A stretch of 42,857 nucleotides of DNA from an uncultured Lachnospiraceae bacterium (GTDB lineage Bacteria > Bacillota > Clostridia > Lachnospirales > Lachnospiraceae): the NCBI GenBank assembly GCA_910577825.1, contig CAJTOK010000030.1, positions 1 through 42,857 of the forward strand, written 5' to 3'. Both the position numbers and the translations under genes were made by a program. This document shows, in pieces, positions 1-8,384 of the stretch. The notes under the pieces are model-generated. The model saw nothing but the letters and a program-made list of their open reading frames with translations, ran no database searches and was not told the DNA's origin. Within the stretch, counting starts at the first letter, position 1. The number at the start of each line of letters is the position of its first letter.

Positions 1-69
1 CCCTTGTCTATTATAACAGATTTTTTATATCATGTCCAAAAGACTAATTGAAGCATAGTATAACTGTGC

Positions 70-97
70 TTTACTTTTGGAGTTTGTATGTTATAAT
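70..97 (+). promoter_or_regulatory. Promoter of ahcY
   Basis: A -35 like TTTACT (70-75) is followed after 16 bp by a perfect TATAAT (92-97). A TG one base before the -10 makes it an extended -10. It lies about 45 bp before the chosen start of the adenosylhomocysteinase gene. Nothing else is seen in bases 1-127. Confidence 0.6.
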
Positions 98-139
98 TAT
101 AATAATACATGGAAAAAGTAAAACAGTATGGAGGTTATT

Positions 140-1384
140 ATGAGCCAGATAAGGGATATTAAACTTTCACCTTCAGGTGAACATAAAATTGAGTGGGTAC
201 GCAGGAACTGCCCGCTTTTGCGCAGTTTAGAAGAAGAATTTTCACAGGCAAAGCCATTTGCGGGAAAAAAGATAGCTCTTTCAATACACTTAGAAGCAAA
301 GACAGCATATCTTTGTAAAGTCCTTGCAGCAGGCGGCGCAGAAATGTATATTACTGGAAGCAACCCTCTTTCAACTCAAGATGATGTGGCAGCAGCGCTT
401 GCCAGTGCAGGTTTAAATGTATATGCCTGGCATGGCGCTACAGATGAAGAATATAACAGCCATATATCAGAAACCCTTTCGCACAATGCCAATATAATTA
501 TTGATGATGGCGGGGACCTTGTGCATATGCTGCATACATCAAAAAGGGAACAGATACAGTATGTTATTGGCGGGTGCGAAGAAACCACTACAGGCATAAT
601 AAGGCTTAAAGCCATGGCAGCAGCAGGCCGGCTTGAATTTCCTATGGTTCTTGTAAATAATGCAGACTGCAAGCATCTTTTTGATAACAGGTATGGTACA
701 GGGCAGTCTGTATGGGATGGCATTAACAGGACTACAAACCTTATTGTTGCCGGGAAGATTGTAGTAGTTGCAGGTTATGGCTGGTGCGGCAAAGGCGTTT
801 CAATGAGGGCAAAGGCTCTCGGGGCACGTGTTATTGTTACAGAGATTGACCCTGTTAAGGCTATAGAGGCTGTAATGGACGGGTTTGAAGTAATGCCTAT
901 GAAAGAAGCGGCAAAGCATGGTGATTTCTTTGTGACAGTTACAGGCTGTGCAGGTGTAATTGATGAAGAAGATTTTATGGAAATGAAAGAGGGGGCAGTC
1001 CTTTGCAATGCAGGGCATTTTGATGTTGAAATTGATATGAAACGCCTGCGTGAAATTGCTGTAGAAAGTGAAGAAATGCGCAATAATATTATGGGATATA
1101 AACTTCCAAATGGTATTACAATATATATACTTGCAGAAGGACGCCTTGTAAACCTTGCAGCAGGTGACGGGCATCCGGCAGAAATTATGGATATGAGCTT
1201 TGCAATACAGGCACTTAGTGCAAAATATCTTGTGGAACATGAGAAAGAACTTAAAGAAAAGATAATTGACGTGCCAAGGGAAGTCGACATGGAGGTTGCA
1301 CGCCGCAAGCTTGGCTTCCTTGGCAAAGAAATAGATATACTAACACCATTCCAGGAAGAATACCTGAATAGTTCATCCCTTTAA
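140..1384 (+). CDS. ahcY: Adenosylhomocysteinase (S-adenosyl-L-homocysteine hydrolase)
   Basis: Cytosolic NAD-dependent enzyme that splits S-adenosylhomocysteine into adenosine and homocysteine, removing the inhibitory product of methyl transfer. The 414-residue protein matches the family along its length: NADCKHLFDNRYGTGQS in the substrate region, the Rossmann loop GYGWCGKG, and HPAEIMDMSFAIQA near the C-terminus. It is the short form, close to 400 residues. The start at 140 is preferred over the in-frame ATG at 128, because GGAGG at 130-134 lies five bases before ATG 140, whereas ATG 128 has no ribosome site. The gene is followed 29 bp later by a small membrane protein that may be co-transcribed. 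A related deaminase-linked activity on S-inosylhomocysteine, known in some lineages, cannot be excluded from sequence alone. Confidence 0.95.
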   Translation: MSQIRDIKLSPSGEHKIEWVRRNCPLLRSLEEEFSQAKPFAGKKIALSIHLEAKTAYLCKVLAAGGAEMYITGSNPLSTQDDVAAALASAGLNVYAWHGATDEEYNSHISETLSHNANIIIDDGGDLVHMLHTSKREQIQYVIGGCEETTTGIIRLKAMAAAGRLEFPMVLVNNADCKHLFDNRYGTGQSVWDGINRTTNLIVAGKIVVVAGYGWCGKGVSMRAKALGARVIVTEIDPVKAIEAVMDGFEVMPMKEAAKHGDFFVTVTGCAGVIDEEDFMEMKEGAVLCNAGHFDVEIDMKRLREIAVESEEMRNNIMGYKLPNGITIYILAEGRLVNLAAGDGHPAEIMDMSFAIQALSAKYLVEHEKELKEKIIDVPREVDMEVARRKLGFLGKEIDILTPFQEEYLNSSSL

Positions 1385-1413
1385 TATAAATTAAATGCAG
1401 AATGGAGAAAACT

Positions 1414-1968
1414 ATGGGACTTGAAAAAACTACATTACTGTCAGTTATTGTGTGGATGGCAGGGCTTTTGTCAGAGATAATATTCCATGATGCCCTGTCA
1501 GAAAGCATATTTGGCATAGTACTAAGTATAATAATTGCAGTTATAGTAATTCTGGCAACATATTTTATAATAGATGGGATAATGGCAGCTTTAAACAGCA
1601 AGAGGGAAGAAGCATGGGACAGGCAGGCCAGTTACTATGAGAAAAAGTTCCAGATGCTTAACAGTAAGCTTGATGAGCAGATAAGGCTTGAAAAATCTGT
1701 ATATGACAAGCTTGATGATATTCTTGTGATAAGCAGGGGACAGATGGAAAAGGCAGCTGAGTCAATGTTTGCATCTTCTGGAAACGGTGAGAGAAATAAA
1801 GCTGGCAGCGGCATGACTATTGAAGAAGCAGTAGAAGCAATTAATGCAAAAACGCTTGATTCAGCAAAGATTATTGCAAAATACCAGATGAAGAATACAA
1901 GAGAACTTAAAGTATCACTGGATTTAATTCTGGATGAATTATCAGAAACAGGAAATAAAAATAATTAA
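1414..1968 (+). CDS. Small membrane protein with coiled coil, unknown function
   Basis: I do not recognise this 184-residue protein. It has two hydrophobic segments (about residues 8-26 and 32-57), then a charged helical stretch (about 60-110) rich in Glu, Lys, Gln and Leu that should form a coiled coil in the cytoplasm, a Ser/Gly-rich linker, and a C-terminal helical segment. An upstream in-frame ATG exists at 1402, but GGAG at 1404-1407 sits six bases before ATG 1414, so 1414 is preferred. It follows ahcY without an evident terminator or promoter between them and may share its transcript. Its architecture resembles small membrane scaffold or sensor proteins, but no catalytic motif is visible. 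Confidence 0.7.
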   Translation: MGLEKTTLLSVIVWMAGLLSEIIFHDALSESIFGIVLSIIIAVIVILATYFIIDGIMAALNSKREEAWDRQASYYEKKFQMLNSKLDEQIRLEKSVYDKLDDILVISRGQMEKAAESMFASSGNGERNKAGSGMTIEEAVEAINAKTLDSAKIIAKYQMKNTRELKVSLDLILDELSETGNKNN

Positions 1969-1973
1969 AATAA

Positions 1974-2010
1974 TATGCCCTGGAAGTTGTTTTGTAACTG
2001 CCAGGGCATA
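1974..2010 (-). terminator. Intrinsic terminator, mainly for the symporter gene
   Basis: Perfect 10-bp arms TATGCCCTGG (1974-1983) and CCAGGGCATA (2001-2010) with a further AGTT/AACT pairing inside. Read on the minus strand the hairpin is followed by a T-rich stretch, so it ends the symporter transcript. On the plus strand there is no T run, but it may still help end the ahcY transcript. Confidence 0.75.
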
Positions 2011-2038
2011 ACTGCCAGAATAACAGATAAATCCAGAT

Positions 2039-3724
2039 TTATTTATTTTTTTCTGCTTTTATTACATTCTGGAAACGTTCTATTTCATTTGTTATTACGC
2101 CGCTTAATGCAAGCAGGCATATAAGGTTTGGTATTGCCATAAGTGCATTGGCTATATCTGAGAATTTCCACGCTATTTCAAGGGTTGTCGTAGCGCCAGC
2201 AAAGGCAATCAGGGAGAAAAACACACGGTAAAATATATTATATTTATGTGTCCCCAGAATATATTCAAATGCTTTTTCACCATGGTATTCCCATCCAAGT
2301 ATTGTGGAAAAAGCAAACAGGGTAATTCCTATACATACCAGCCATCCGCCAATATTCCCAAGTACGGTTTTAAATGCCTTTATTGTAAGTGCTGAACCTT
2401 CTGTAAGTTCTTTATATTCATAGGAAAAATCACTTCCAAATATGTATTCACTGCCATCTGTATTAGTCCATAAGCCAGTAATAGTGCCTGTTTCCCCACT
2501 GCCATTCCTGGAAAGGGAAATTTCTTTATTATCTTCTAAACTTTTAAGTACAAGTTTTTCTTTGCCATTTTCTGAAGATAATCCCACAGAATATAAAATT
2601 GTTTTAGTTATATCCCCGTCTTTGGATGTTATTGATATAGAAGAACTGCTGCCAGAAGATTCTTCTACATAGGCATAGTTTCCTGTTGTAACTGTATCAG
2701 TAGTACCAAGTACGCCGGAACTTGCAATGCAGAGCCCTGTAATTGTACATACAACTATAGTATCCCAGAATGTGCCAGTCATATTAATATATCCCTGGCG
2801 TACAGGGTCATTAGTAGATGCAGCGGCAGCAGTAATAGCAGCAGAACCCATTCCTGCTTCATTAGAGAATACGCCACGTGCAACACCAAAGCGCAGCGCC
2901 TGCATCATAGACGCCACAATGCCGCCACAAAGCCCGCCCCCGACAGCTTTTGCAGAAAATGCCATTTTAAAAATCATTGCAACACCAGAAGGAATATTGC
3001 TTATATTTCCAATTATTACAACCAGGCCGGCTATTATATAAAATACTGCCATAAGCGGTACTACTACCTGTGATATTTTAGAGATAGATTTAATGCCGCC
3101 AAGTATTATTAAAAGTGCAAGAACTGTTATAACAATGCCTGTAACAGTGTAAGGTATGTCAAATGTAGATTTTAATGCAGTTGAAATAGAATTTGCCTGT
3201 GTAAGGTTTCCTATTCCAAAAGATGCTATAACCGCAAACAATGCAAAAAACCATCCAAGTATAGCACCAAGTTTTTTATTTTTAAATGCTTTTTTCATTG
3301 TGTACATCGGCCCGCCTGACATCTCGCCTTTTTCATTGGTTTCACGGTATTTGATAGCAAGCATACATTCACTGAATTTGGAAGTAAGCCCGAAAGCAGC
3401 AGAAATCCACATCCATACAAGAGCACCAGGGCCTCCTGATACCATCGCTGTAGCAACACCGACTATATTACCTGTACCAATAGTAGCAGCAAGTGCTGTT
3501 GTAAGTGCCGAGAAAGGGGAAACATCACCATCGCCCTTTTTCTGGCGTGCTTCTTTACTTAAAACACTTTTAATGGCATAAGGCAGGTTACGCCAGCATA
3601 ATGCCTTTGTACGGATTGTAAGGAAAATACCTGTACCAACCAGCAAGACAAGCATAACAGGCCCCCATACAAAATCATCAACAACATTAAGGACATTTGT
3701 AAGGTTGTCAATAAAATTATCCAT
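2039..3724 (-). CDS. Sodium:alanine/glycine symporter, AGCS family, with extra extracytoplasmic domain
   Basis: Integral membrane transporter that couples Na+ entry to uptake of alanine, glycine or a related amino acid. Family hallmarks are ALAATIGTGNIVGVATA near residue 80, GGPGALVWMW, SGGPMYTM, ARGVFSNEAGMGSA and, late in the protein, FAFSTILGWEYHGEKA. AGG-rich RBS GAGG lies six bases before the ATG. At 561 residues it is about 100 longer than usual. The excess is a Ser/Gly/Thr-rich hydrophilic block at roughly residues 335-445, between two transmembrane helices, predicted to be extracytoplasmic. It stands alone, convergent to the ahcY unit, with its own promoter and terminator. Substrate preference cannot be read from the sequence. 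Confidence 0.92.
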   Translation of the reverse strand: MDNFIDNLTNVLNVVDDFVWGPVMLVLLVGTGIFLTIRTKALCWRNLPYAIKSVLSKEARQKKGDGDVSPFSALTTALAATIGTGNIVGVATAMVSGGPGALVWMWISAAFGLTSKFSECMLAIKYRETNEKGEMSGGPMYTMKKAFKNKKLGAILGWFFALFAVIASFGIGNLTQANSISTALKSTFDIPYTVTGIVITVLALLIILGGIKSISKISQVVVPLMAVFYIIAGLVVIIGNISNIPSGVAMIFKMAFSAKAVGGGLCGGIVASMMQALRFGVARGVFSNEAGMGSAAITAAAASTNDPVRQGYINMTGTFWDTIVVCTITGLCIASSGVLGTTDTVTTGNYAYVEESSGSSSSISITSKDGDITKTILYSVGLSSENGKEKLVLKSLEDNKEISLSRNGSGETGTITGLWTNTDGSEYIFGSDFSYEYKELTEGSALTIKAFKTVLGNIGGWLVCIGITLFAFSTILGWEYHGEKAFEYILGTHKYNIFYRVFFSLIAFAGATTTLEIAWKFSDIANALMAIPNLICLLALSGVITNEIERFQNVIKAEKNK

Positions 3725-3789
3725 AAATTACCTCTTTTCTGCGGTTTTTTTACGCATTATTAATTTAATTTTAATAAACTTTATATTGT

Positions 3790-3818
3790 ATTTTACATCA
3801 GCATCAAAGCAAATACAA
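3790..3818 (-). promoter_or_regulatory. Promoter of the AGCS symporter
   Basis: On the minus strand TTGTAT (3818-3813) is separated by 17 bp from TAAAAT (3795-3790), about 65 bp before the symporter start. No operator-like palindrome was seen next to it. Confidence 0.5.
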
Positions 3819-3950
3819 GTTTTACAAAGCCATTTTGCATGATTTTTGTAAAAAATATGTAAATGGTGCTGTATAATGGCTTCTGGCTATAGTAATTGTA
3901 CTTAGGTGCAATAATTTTATATAATATATGTGTTTTATATTAATTCTGGC

Positions 3951-3979
3951 TTGTTTTTTATTATTAGCATGTTTATAAT
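3951..3979 (+). promoter_or_regulatory. Promoter of the first Rpn-like gene
   Basis: TTGTTT (3951-3956), a 17-bp spacer, and a perfect TATAAT (3974-3979) lie about 40 bp upstream of the Rpn-like ATG, which also has a GGAGG ribosome site. Confidence 0.6.
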
Positions 3980-4019
3980 TAAAACATTATAAGATATTAT
4001 ATTACAATGGAGGAATGTA

Positions 4020-4994
4020 ATGGATACATTTGATAATTCTGGTGTTAGTAAAAATATAATTAAAGAGTCTGGTTTAACTTATGACCAGAAGTTTAAACAG
4101 CTGTTTGCAAAAAAGGTTTTTATTGCACCTGTTCTTAAAAATATTATTCCAGAATATAAAGAACTTAGTTTAGAAACAATAGAAACTTTAATTAATACAA
4201 GAAGTGATATAAATGTTAATCCACAGGTTTACAGCAATGATGATTCTGGAAAAGGTGATGAAACAGAAACACATTATGATGTTCTTGCTGACTGTGCATT
4301 GCCAGATGGTGAAACTGTATACGCAGGTTTTTTCCTTGATTTAGAAATGCAGCGTGAAAACCAGCCGGGATACCCTGTTCCAAAACGCGGGGTTTACTAT
4401 TGCTGCCGGTTAATCAGCAGGCAGGTTGAAAACCTTGGGGAAGAAGCTTATAATCAAATAAAGCCTGTATATTCAGTCTGGATTTTAATAAATAATATTC
4501 CTAAATATCTACAAAATTCAATATATAAAGCAGAGTTAACAGGGTACAGTAATAAAAAATCCATAGATGTTTCCAGGATTAACTCACAGGCTGGGTTAAT
4601 ACATTTGTACCTGGTATACTTATCAGAAGATTTCAATGTAGAGGAAAATAATGATAATTTAATTAAATATCTCCAGTCTGTATTTACAAAACAAGTAGAC
4701 AACCCGGAATTTAATCCATATTATAAGTATTCTGGCAAAATTAAGAAGGAGGTTGATGAAATAATGACAATAAGGGAATCATTTGAAGCACGTGGAGAAG
4801 CGCGTGGAGAAGCACGTGGAGAAGCACGTGGAAAGACTTATGGCATCATAGAGGGTAAAATAGAATTATTATTAGAGAATGAATATACTGATGTAAAGAT
4901 TATCGAAGTTCTTACGACTATGAAAAATAATCCTTTGACGCTGGAACAGGCGGAGAAGTCTTTGGAAAAATACCATAAGGAACATTCTGTTTAG
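4020..4994 (+). CDS. Rpn family PD-(D/E)XK nuclease-like protein
   Basis: 324-residue member of the Rpn (recombination-promoting nuclease / putative transposase) group. The N-terminus has the typical TYDQKFKQLFAKK opening. The catalytic core is suggested by an acidic residue in HYDVLADC and the E-x-Q pair in FLDLEMQ, followed by the conserved SRQVENLGEEAYNQIKPVYS stretch. After about residue 245 comes a Gly/Arg/Glu repeat built from four 12-bp units, then a helical tail ending in LTLEQAEKSLEKYHKE. Members elsewhere are DNA endonucleases with roles in recombination or phage defence; the activity here is inferred. Ribosome site GGAGG precedes the ATG. It is a single gene between its own promoter and terminator. 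A possible internal start for a short C-terminal product is listed separately. Confidence 0.85.
   Translation: MDTFDNSGVSKNIIKESGLTYDQKFKQLFAKKVFIAPVLKNIIPEYKELSLETIETLINTRSDINVNPQVYSNDDSGKGDETETHYDVLADCALPDGETVYAGFFLDLEMQRENQPGYPVPKRGVYYCCRLISRQVENLGEEAYNQIKPVYSVWILINNIPKYLQNSIYKAELTGYSNKKSIDVSRINSQAGLIHLYLVYLSEDFNVEENNDNLIKYLQSVFTKQVDNPEFNPYYKYSGKIKKEVDEIMTIRESFEARGEARGEARGEARGKTYGIIEGKIELLLENEYTDVKIIEVLTTMKNNPLTLEQAEKSLEKYHKEHSV
4764..4994 (+). CDS. Possible in-frame short Rpn product (intragenic start)
   Basis: Inside the Rpn-like gene an AAGGAGG ribosome-binding sequence (4746-4752) lies 11 bases before an in-frame ATG at 4764. Translation from it would give a 76-residue protein made of the RGEA repeats and the C-terminal helical tail, without the nuclease core. 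In E. coli, short proteins made from the 3' part of rpn genes are reported to act as antitoxins to the full-length protein. The other Rpn-like gene here has the same arrangement with the same spacing. This is inference from layout; the spacing is longer than optimal and the SD also encodes residues. Confidence 0.35.
   Translation: MTIRESFEARGEARGEARGEARGKTYGIIEGKIELLLENEYTDVKIIEVLTTMKNNPLTLEQAEKSLEKYHKEHSV
4785..4832 (+). repeat. 12-bp tandem repeat inside the Rpn-like gene
   Basis: Four consecutive units of GAAGCACGTGGA (the second has one A-to-G change) encode repeated Glu-Ala-Arg-Gly. Whole-codon units allow copy-number change by replication slippage without loss of frame. Confidence 0.9.
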
Positions 4995-5033
4995 CAGGCT
5001 TTATAAAATAATATTGACAACCAGTCCAGGCAA

Positions 5034-5070
5034 AAAGTGCCATAATCTTATAGAGTTATGGTGCTTTTTT
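5034..5070 (+). terminator. Intrinsic terminator after the Rpn-like gene
   Basis: Twelve-base arms 5034-5045 and 5056-5067 (AAAGTGCCATAA with TTATGGTGCTTT, two G-T wobbles) are followed by a run of T to 5070. Confidence 0.85.
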
Positions 5071-5283
5071 GCTGTTAATATATAATAATGCTTTGTTTCT
5101 TGATATGCAGCTTAAGGAGCTAATGGCAATATATTTTTAAAATTTAATGTTTTATTAAGATATATTTAATACTAGTTTAATTTTAATTAAAAATTATTAT
5201 AAATATTTAGTGCCTGTTTATAATAATGTTTAAACAGTTCCATGATATTAATTATATAATCTGGAATGCAGAAAGGGGATAAA

Positions 5284-6477
5284 ATGGGAAGAATATTTAA
5301 AATAGTTTTAATAGCTTATTGTTTTTTAGCAGTACAGGCATTACTGGCAGGATGCAGTAATGATAATTCTGTTAAAGATGTGAAAAAAACTTATTTACCA
5401 CAGAATAAGAAAACACCAGAGATAAATAAAACAGGGAATCCAGAAAGAATGGAAGAATTTAAAGGTGTGGAGTGGAGTAAAGAAGATGAAGAAAAATATG
5501 CGTTATATGAAGGAAGCCTTGACATCTGTATAGACCATGATAATGGTGGTGCGTATTATATAAACTGGGGATATGATAATTATTTATATTACTGGAAAGA
5601 CGGAAAGAGAAAACTTGTACTTGATAAGTGGGTATCGCAGATATGCTATATGGATGGCATAATTTATTGTATTTATGATAAGACAGGCAAGTCATATGAC
5701 CCTGATGTTGACCCGTCATATGAAGGTATTATATGTTCATTTAATGTGAAGACAGGAGAATTTAAGGAATTTTTACAAGTAAAGGCAAAATGGCTGGCGG
5801 TATGTAAAGAGGGTCTTTATTATTCCTGGTTTACAGGGCCGGATGAAAAAGAAATGAAAACAGAAGAAGGTTTTTATTCATTTGGCAGCCAGGAAATAAG
5901 CAAAATTGATGATACCATCCAAAATGGAATTTACCAGGAAAGGTATGGGAAATATGCTATAGTAGAGAAATATGACGGGGGATATATAAGAAACCTGGGG
6001 GATGGAAGTGAACAGAAAATTATAAATATAAAAAATGCAGATACAGATTTTATTTTGACAAATATATGTGCTGGCAGATGTTATTACAGAATGGTAAGCA
6101 ATGGCTCAAAGGAAACTTATGTAGTAAATCTTAAAGATGGCAGCCGGCAAAGAATACATTCTGCCATAGGTTTTATACAGTTAAATGAAAATACAGGTTA
6201 CTTGTATGCAAGTGGTGGCAAGACTGGTGATATAGCGGTTTATGACCCTGTTAAAAATACATATAAGTATACATATATTAAAAATGCTTATAGTGATGTA
6301 CACCGTAATTATATGATGGAGAAATTGTATTCAGATGGTGAGTATTTGTATACTACAGCACATAGCGGGACTATATGTGAAGGTATAATTGGCTTTGTGG
6401 TATTAAAAGCTGATGGCGGGGAGGTTTCCGAGGCCTGGTCATCACTGGAATATTATAATAAGAAAAATAAAAAGTGA
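5284..6477 (+). CDS. Lipoprotein with propeller-like repeats, unknown function
   Basis: A 397-residue predicted lipoprotein. The signal peptide carries a hydrophobic core and the lipobox LLAGC, so the mature protein should be anchored on the outer face of the membrane from a Cys near residue 23. The rest is rich in Tyr, Asp, Gly and short beta-strand-like segments such as YLYYWKDGKRK and IICSFNVKTGEF, which suggests a beta-propeller-type fold. The ATG at 5284 is chosen because AAAGGGG lies five bases upstream; the earlier in-frame ATG at 5266 contains that ribosome site. A TATAAT at 5255-5260 without a good -35 may be its promoter. It precedes a second lipoprotein by about 30 bp and probably belongs with it. 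No enzyme motif is visible. Confidence 0.75.
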   Translation: MGRIFKIVLIAYCFLAVQALLAGCSNDNSVKDVKKTYLPQNKKTPEINKTGNPERMEEFKGVEWSKEDEEKYALYEGSLDICIDHDNGGAYYINWGYDNYLYYWKDGKRKLVLDKWVSQICYMDGIIYCIYDKTGKSYDPDVDPSYEGIICSFNVKTGEFKEFLQVKAKWLAVCKEGLYYSWFTGPDEKEMKTEEGFYSFGSQEISKIDDTIQNGIYQERYGKYAIVEKYDGGYIRNLGDGSEQKIINIKNADTDFILTNICAGRCYYRMVSNGSKETYVVNLKDGSRQRIHSAIGFIQLNENTGYLYASGGKTGDIAVYDPVKNTYKYTYIKNAYSDVHRNYMMEKLYSDGEYLYTTAHSGTICEGIIGFVVLKADGGEVSEAWSSLEYYNKKNKK

Positions 6478-6507
6478 AAAAGCACAAATTATAACAGGGG
6501 GATTTTT

Positions 6508-7587
6508 ATGCCAGGTGTATTTTATTATTTAAAGGAAAAAGTTTACAGAAAGGCAATGTTTTTATTATATATGGCAATCTGTTTTATATTGGCAGCAGGC
6601 TGTTCTGGAAAAGATAATCCGGAGAATAGTAAAACAGCACTTGGTGTTTCAAAGCAGGTATATAGTGGCAATAATATATGCTGCCTTACAGCGGGGGAAA
6701 AGGGGAGTGCATATATTGCAGTTATAGCAGAAGACGCCAGCAAGAAAATTATACATATTGATGCAGATGGAAACCAGCAGGAATTTGCATTGCCAGTTAT
6801 AAGTAAGAACCATGATGTTACAGAAATTACAGCTATGCTTTTATCAGAGGGAAGTATTTATATTGCTGCAAATGCAGGTGCAAATTATAATGACCAGTAT
6901 TTAATTTTGTATAAGATGGATTTGGAAAAAGGAAAAACAGAGTGTATAGGGGAATACAAGGAATATTGTAATGCAAGAAAGCTTATAATGCCAGGTAATG
7001 TGCTTTTTATGCTTGTACAGGATAAAAGCAGGAAAGATAAAAAGCCTGTACTTAGTAGTCCTGATGAGATATTTGAGTATGGTGGTGAAGTGCTTATATC
7101 GCAGGAAGGAGAGGTATTATTTGATGATTTTCCTGTTGCATGTGATATTACAGGTAATAATGAAATTATAATGTATGCCCATTCAGATAATGGAGGTTTT
7201 TATTTTACAAATTTAACTGTGGAAAATGGAAATGTAATACAGAAAAGTGAACCATTATTTAAAGATTTAAAACAGCTTATGTCACTTACAGCAGCAGGCG
7301 GGCAGGATATAATTTATACATCAAGGGTTATGGATATACGGGGGCTGGCTGGAATGGACATTTCTAATAATGCAGTTTCTGAAATACAGCCTGATAAAGG
7401 CGCTATAGTGTACCAGGGGGATATATGTTACAGTGGTGGTATGGTGTTTTATATTACAGAAAAAGGCATAAATTGTTTTAATAACGATGAGTGTAAAAAA
7501 GATAATAAAGTAATACATGTAATAGAATCAGAAAATATAGGGTTTTTAAATGCACCATATGGCTGTGGATACCAGTTGGAATTTTAA
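6508..7587 (+). CDS. Propeller-like lipoprotein, probably a C-terminally truncated solute-binding protein
   Basis: 359-residue predicted lipoprotein with signal peptide and lipobox ILAAGC, ribosome site GGGGG six bases before ATG. The mature part is beta-rich, with repeated strand/turn patterns like the preceding gene. Its last segment, around IHVIESENIGFLN, reads like the beginning of another domain and stops abruptly at GYQLEF. Directly at this point, in another frame, DNA coding for the C-terminal half of a sugar-type ABC permease begins. The simplest reading is that the gene once continued into an extracellular solute-binding domain and that a deletion removed it together with the upstream permease sequence. 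The family assignment is from pattern recognition and is not certain. Confidence 0.65.
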   Translation: MPGVFYYLKEKVYRKAMFLLYMAICFILAAGCSGKDNPENSKTALGVSKQVYSGNNICCLTAGEKGSAYIAVIAEDASKKIIHIDADGNQQEFALPVISKNHDVTEITAMLLSEGSIYIAANAGANYNDQYLILYKMDLEKGKTECIGEYKEYCNARKLIMPGNVLFMLVQDKSRKDKKPVLSSPDEIFEYGGEVLISQEGEVLFDDFPVACDITGNNEIIMYAHSDNGGFYFTNLTVENGNVIQKSEPLFKDLKQLMSLTAAGGQDIIYTSRVMDIRGLAGMDISNNAVSEIQPDKGAIVYQGDICYSGGMVFYITEKGINCFNNDECKKDNKVIHVIESENIGFLNAPYGCGYQLEF

Positions 7588-8324
7588 ATACAAGAACTGG
7601 TATAATACTTCCCATGGTGTTTTCACCATTTGGGCTTGTAGTAATGCACCAGTATATGAAGAAAATTAATAATACAGCCATTGAGGCTTTAAGGCTTGAA
7701 ACAAATTCGGTTATAATAATTCTTTTAAAGGGAGTAGTGCCACAGGTTAAAACATGTATTATGGCAGTTTTTCTTTTTACATTTGCAGAATGTTACAATA
7801 TGCTTGAACAGCCAATGTTGTTTTTAAAGGAGGACAGTTTAAAAACATTGCCAGTATTTATCAGCCAGGCAGATAAATATGATGGAAGTGTCTTGTTCCC
7901 TGCTGCTGTAATATATATGGTACCAGTATTTTTACTATATTTATCTTTAGGAAAAAATCTGGGGGAGAGGCCTTGTATGCCGCCAGTAATTATTTGTACT
8001 ATAAGCATTCTGTTTTTTGGGATAATGGCATTTCTTACATTTAAGGCAAGGGATATACATGAGGAAGGGCTTCCCCATGTAAAATACCAGAAACTGGAAA
8101 TTATCCCCAAAGATGCTATACATAATAATAACCAGGTTTTTGTTATAAAAACAATGGTAAAAAATGGTGAAGAAAGAACTTTTGCAGAAGCAAGAGCAAT
8201 AGTGCCTGCTGAGGAAACAAAAGAAGGGTATAAGCCTGCCAGCGGAATAGATATCTGGGACAATGTAATAATTTTTAGTGACAGGGAATTAAAAGACGGG
8301 CAGGAAGTAGTTATTATAAAATAA
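7578..8324 (+). pseudogene. Truncated MalG-type ABC permease fused to adaptor-like domain
   Basis: The open frame (open from 7509, first ATG at 7614 without a ribosome site) codes for the C-terminal part of a carbohydrate ABC permease: GILNTRTG and SPFGLVVMHQYM, an EAA-loop-like stretch around IEALRLETNSVI, then FTFAECYNMLEQPMLFL and TLPVFIS. The first transmembrane helices of a normal 270-300-residue permease are absent, because the frame joins directly onto the preceding lipoprotein gene. After the permease part come a further transmembrane helix and a soluble domain with IPKDAI, QVFVI and a closing LKDGQEVVI, resembling the end of HlyD/RND-type adaptor proteins. The N-terminal loss should make the permease non-functional. 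A TATAAT at 7601-7606 lies near the junction but has no convincing -35. Confidence 0.7.
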
Positions 8325-8337
8325 TAATGCCATTTTT

Positions 8338-8384
8338 ACTTCATTTTTGCTTCATATTTGATGAAACAAAAATGAAGTTTTTTT
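8338..8384 (+). terminator. Intrinsic terminator after the permease remnant
   Basis: Twelve-base arms ACTTCATTTTTG (8338-8349) and CAAAAATGAAGT (8367-8378), extended by TTCAT/ATGAA inside, then seven T. The T run overlaps the stop codon of the convergent rhodanese gene. Confidence 0.85.

Noticed and set aside
4785..4832. Tandem repeats as a CRISPR-like array
   Set aside because: The units are directly adjacent without spacers and are part of a coding frame.
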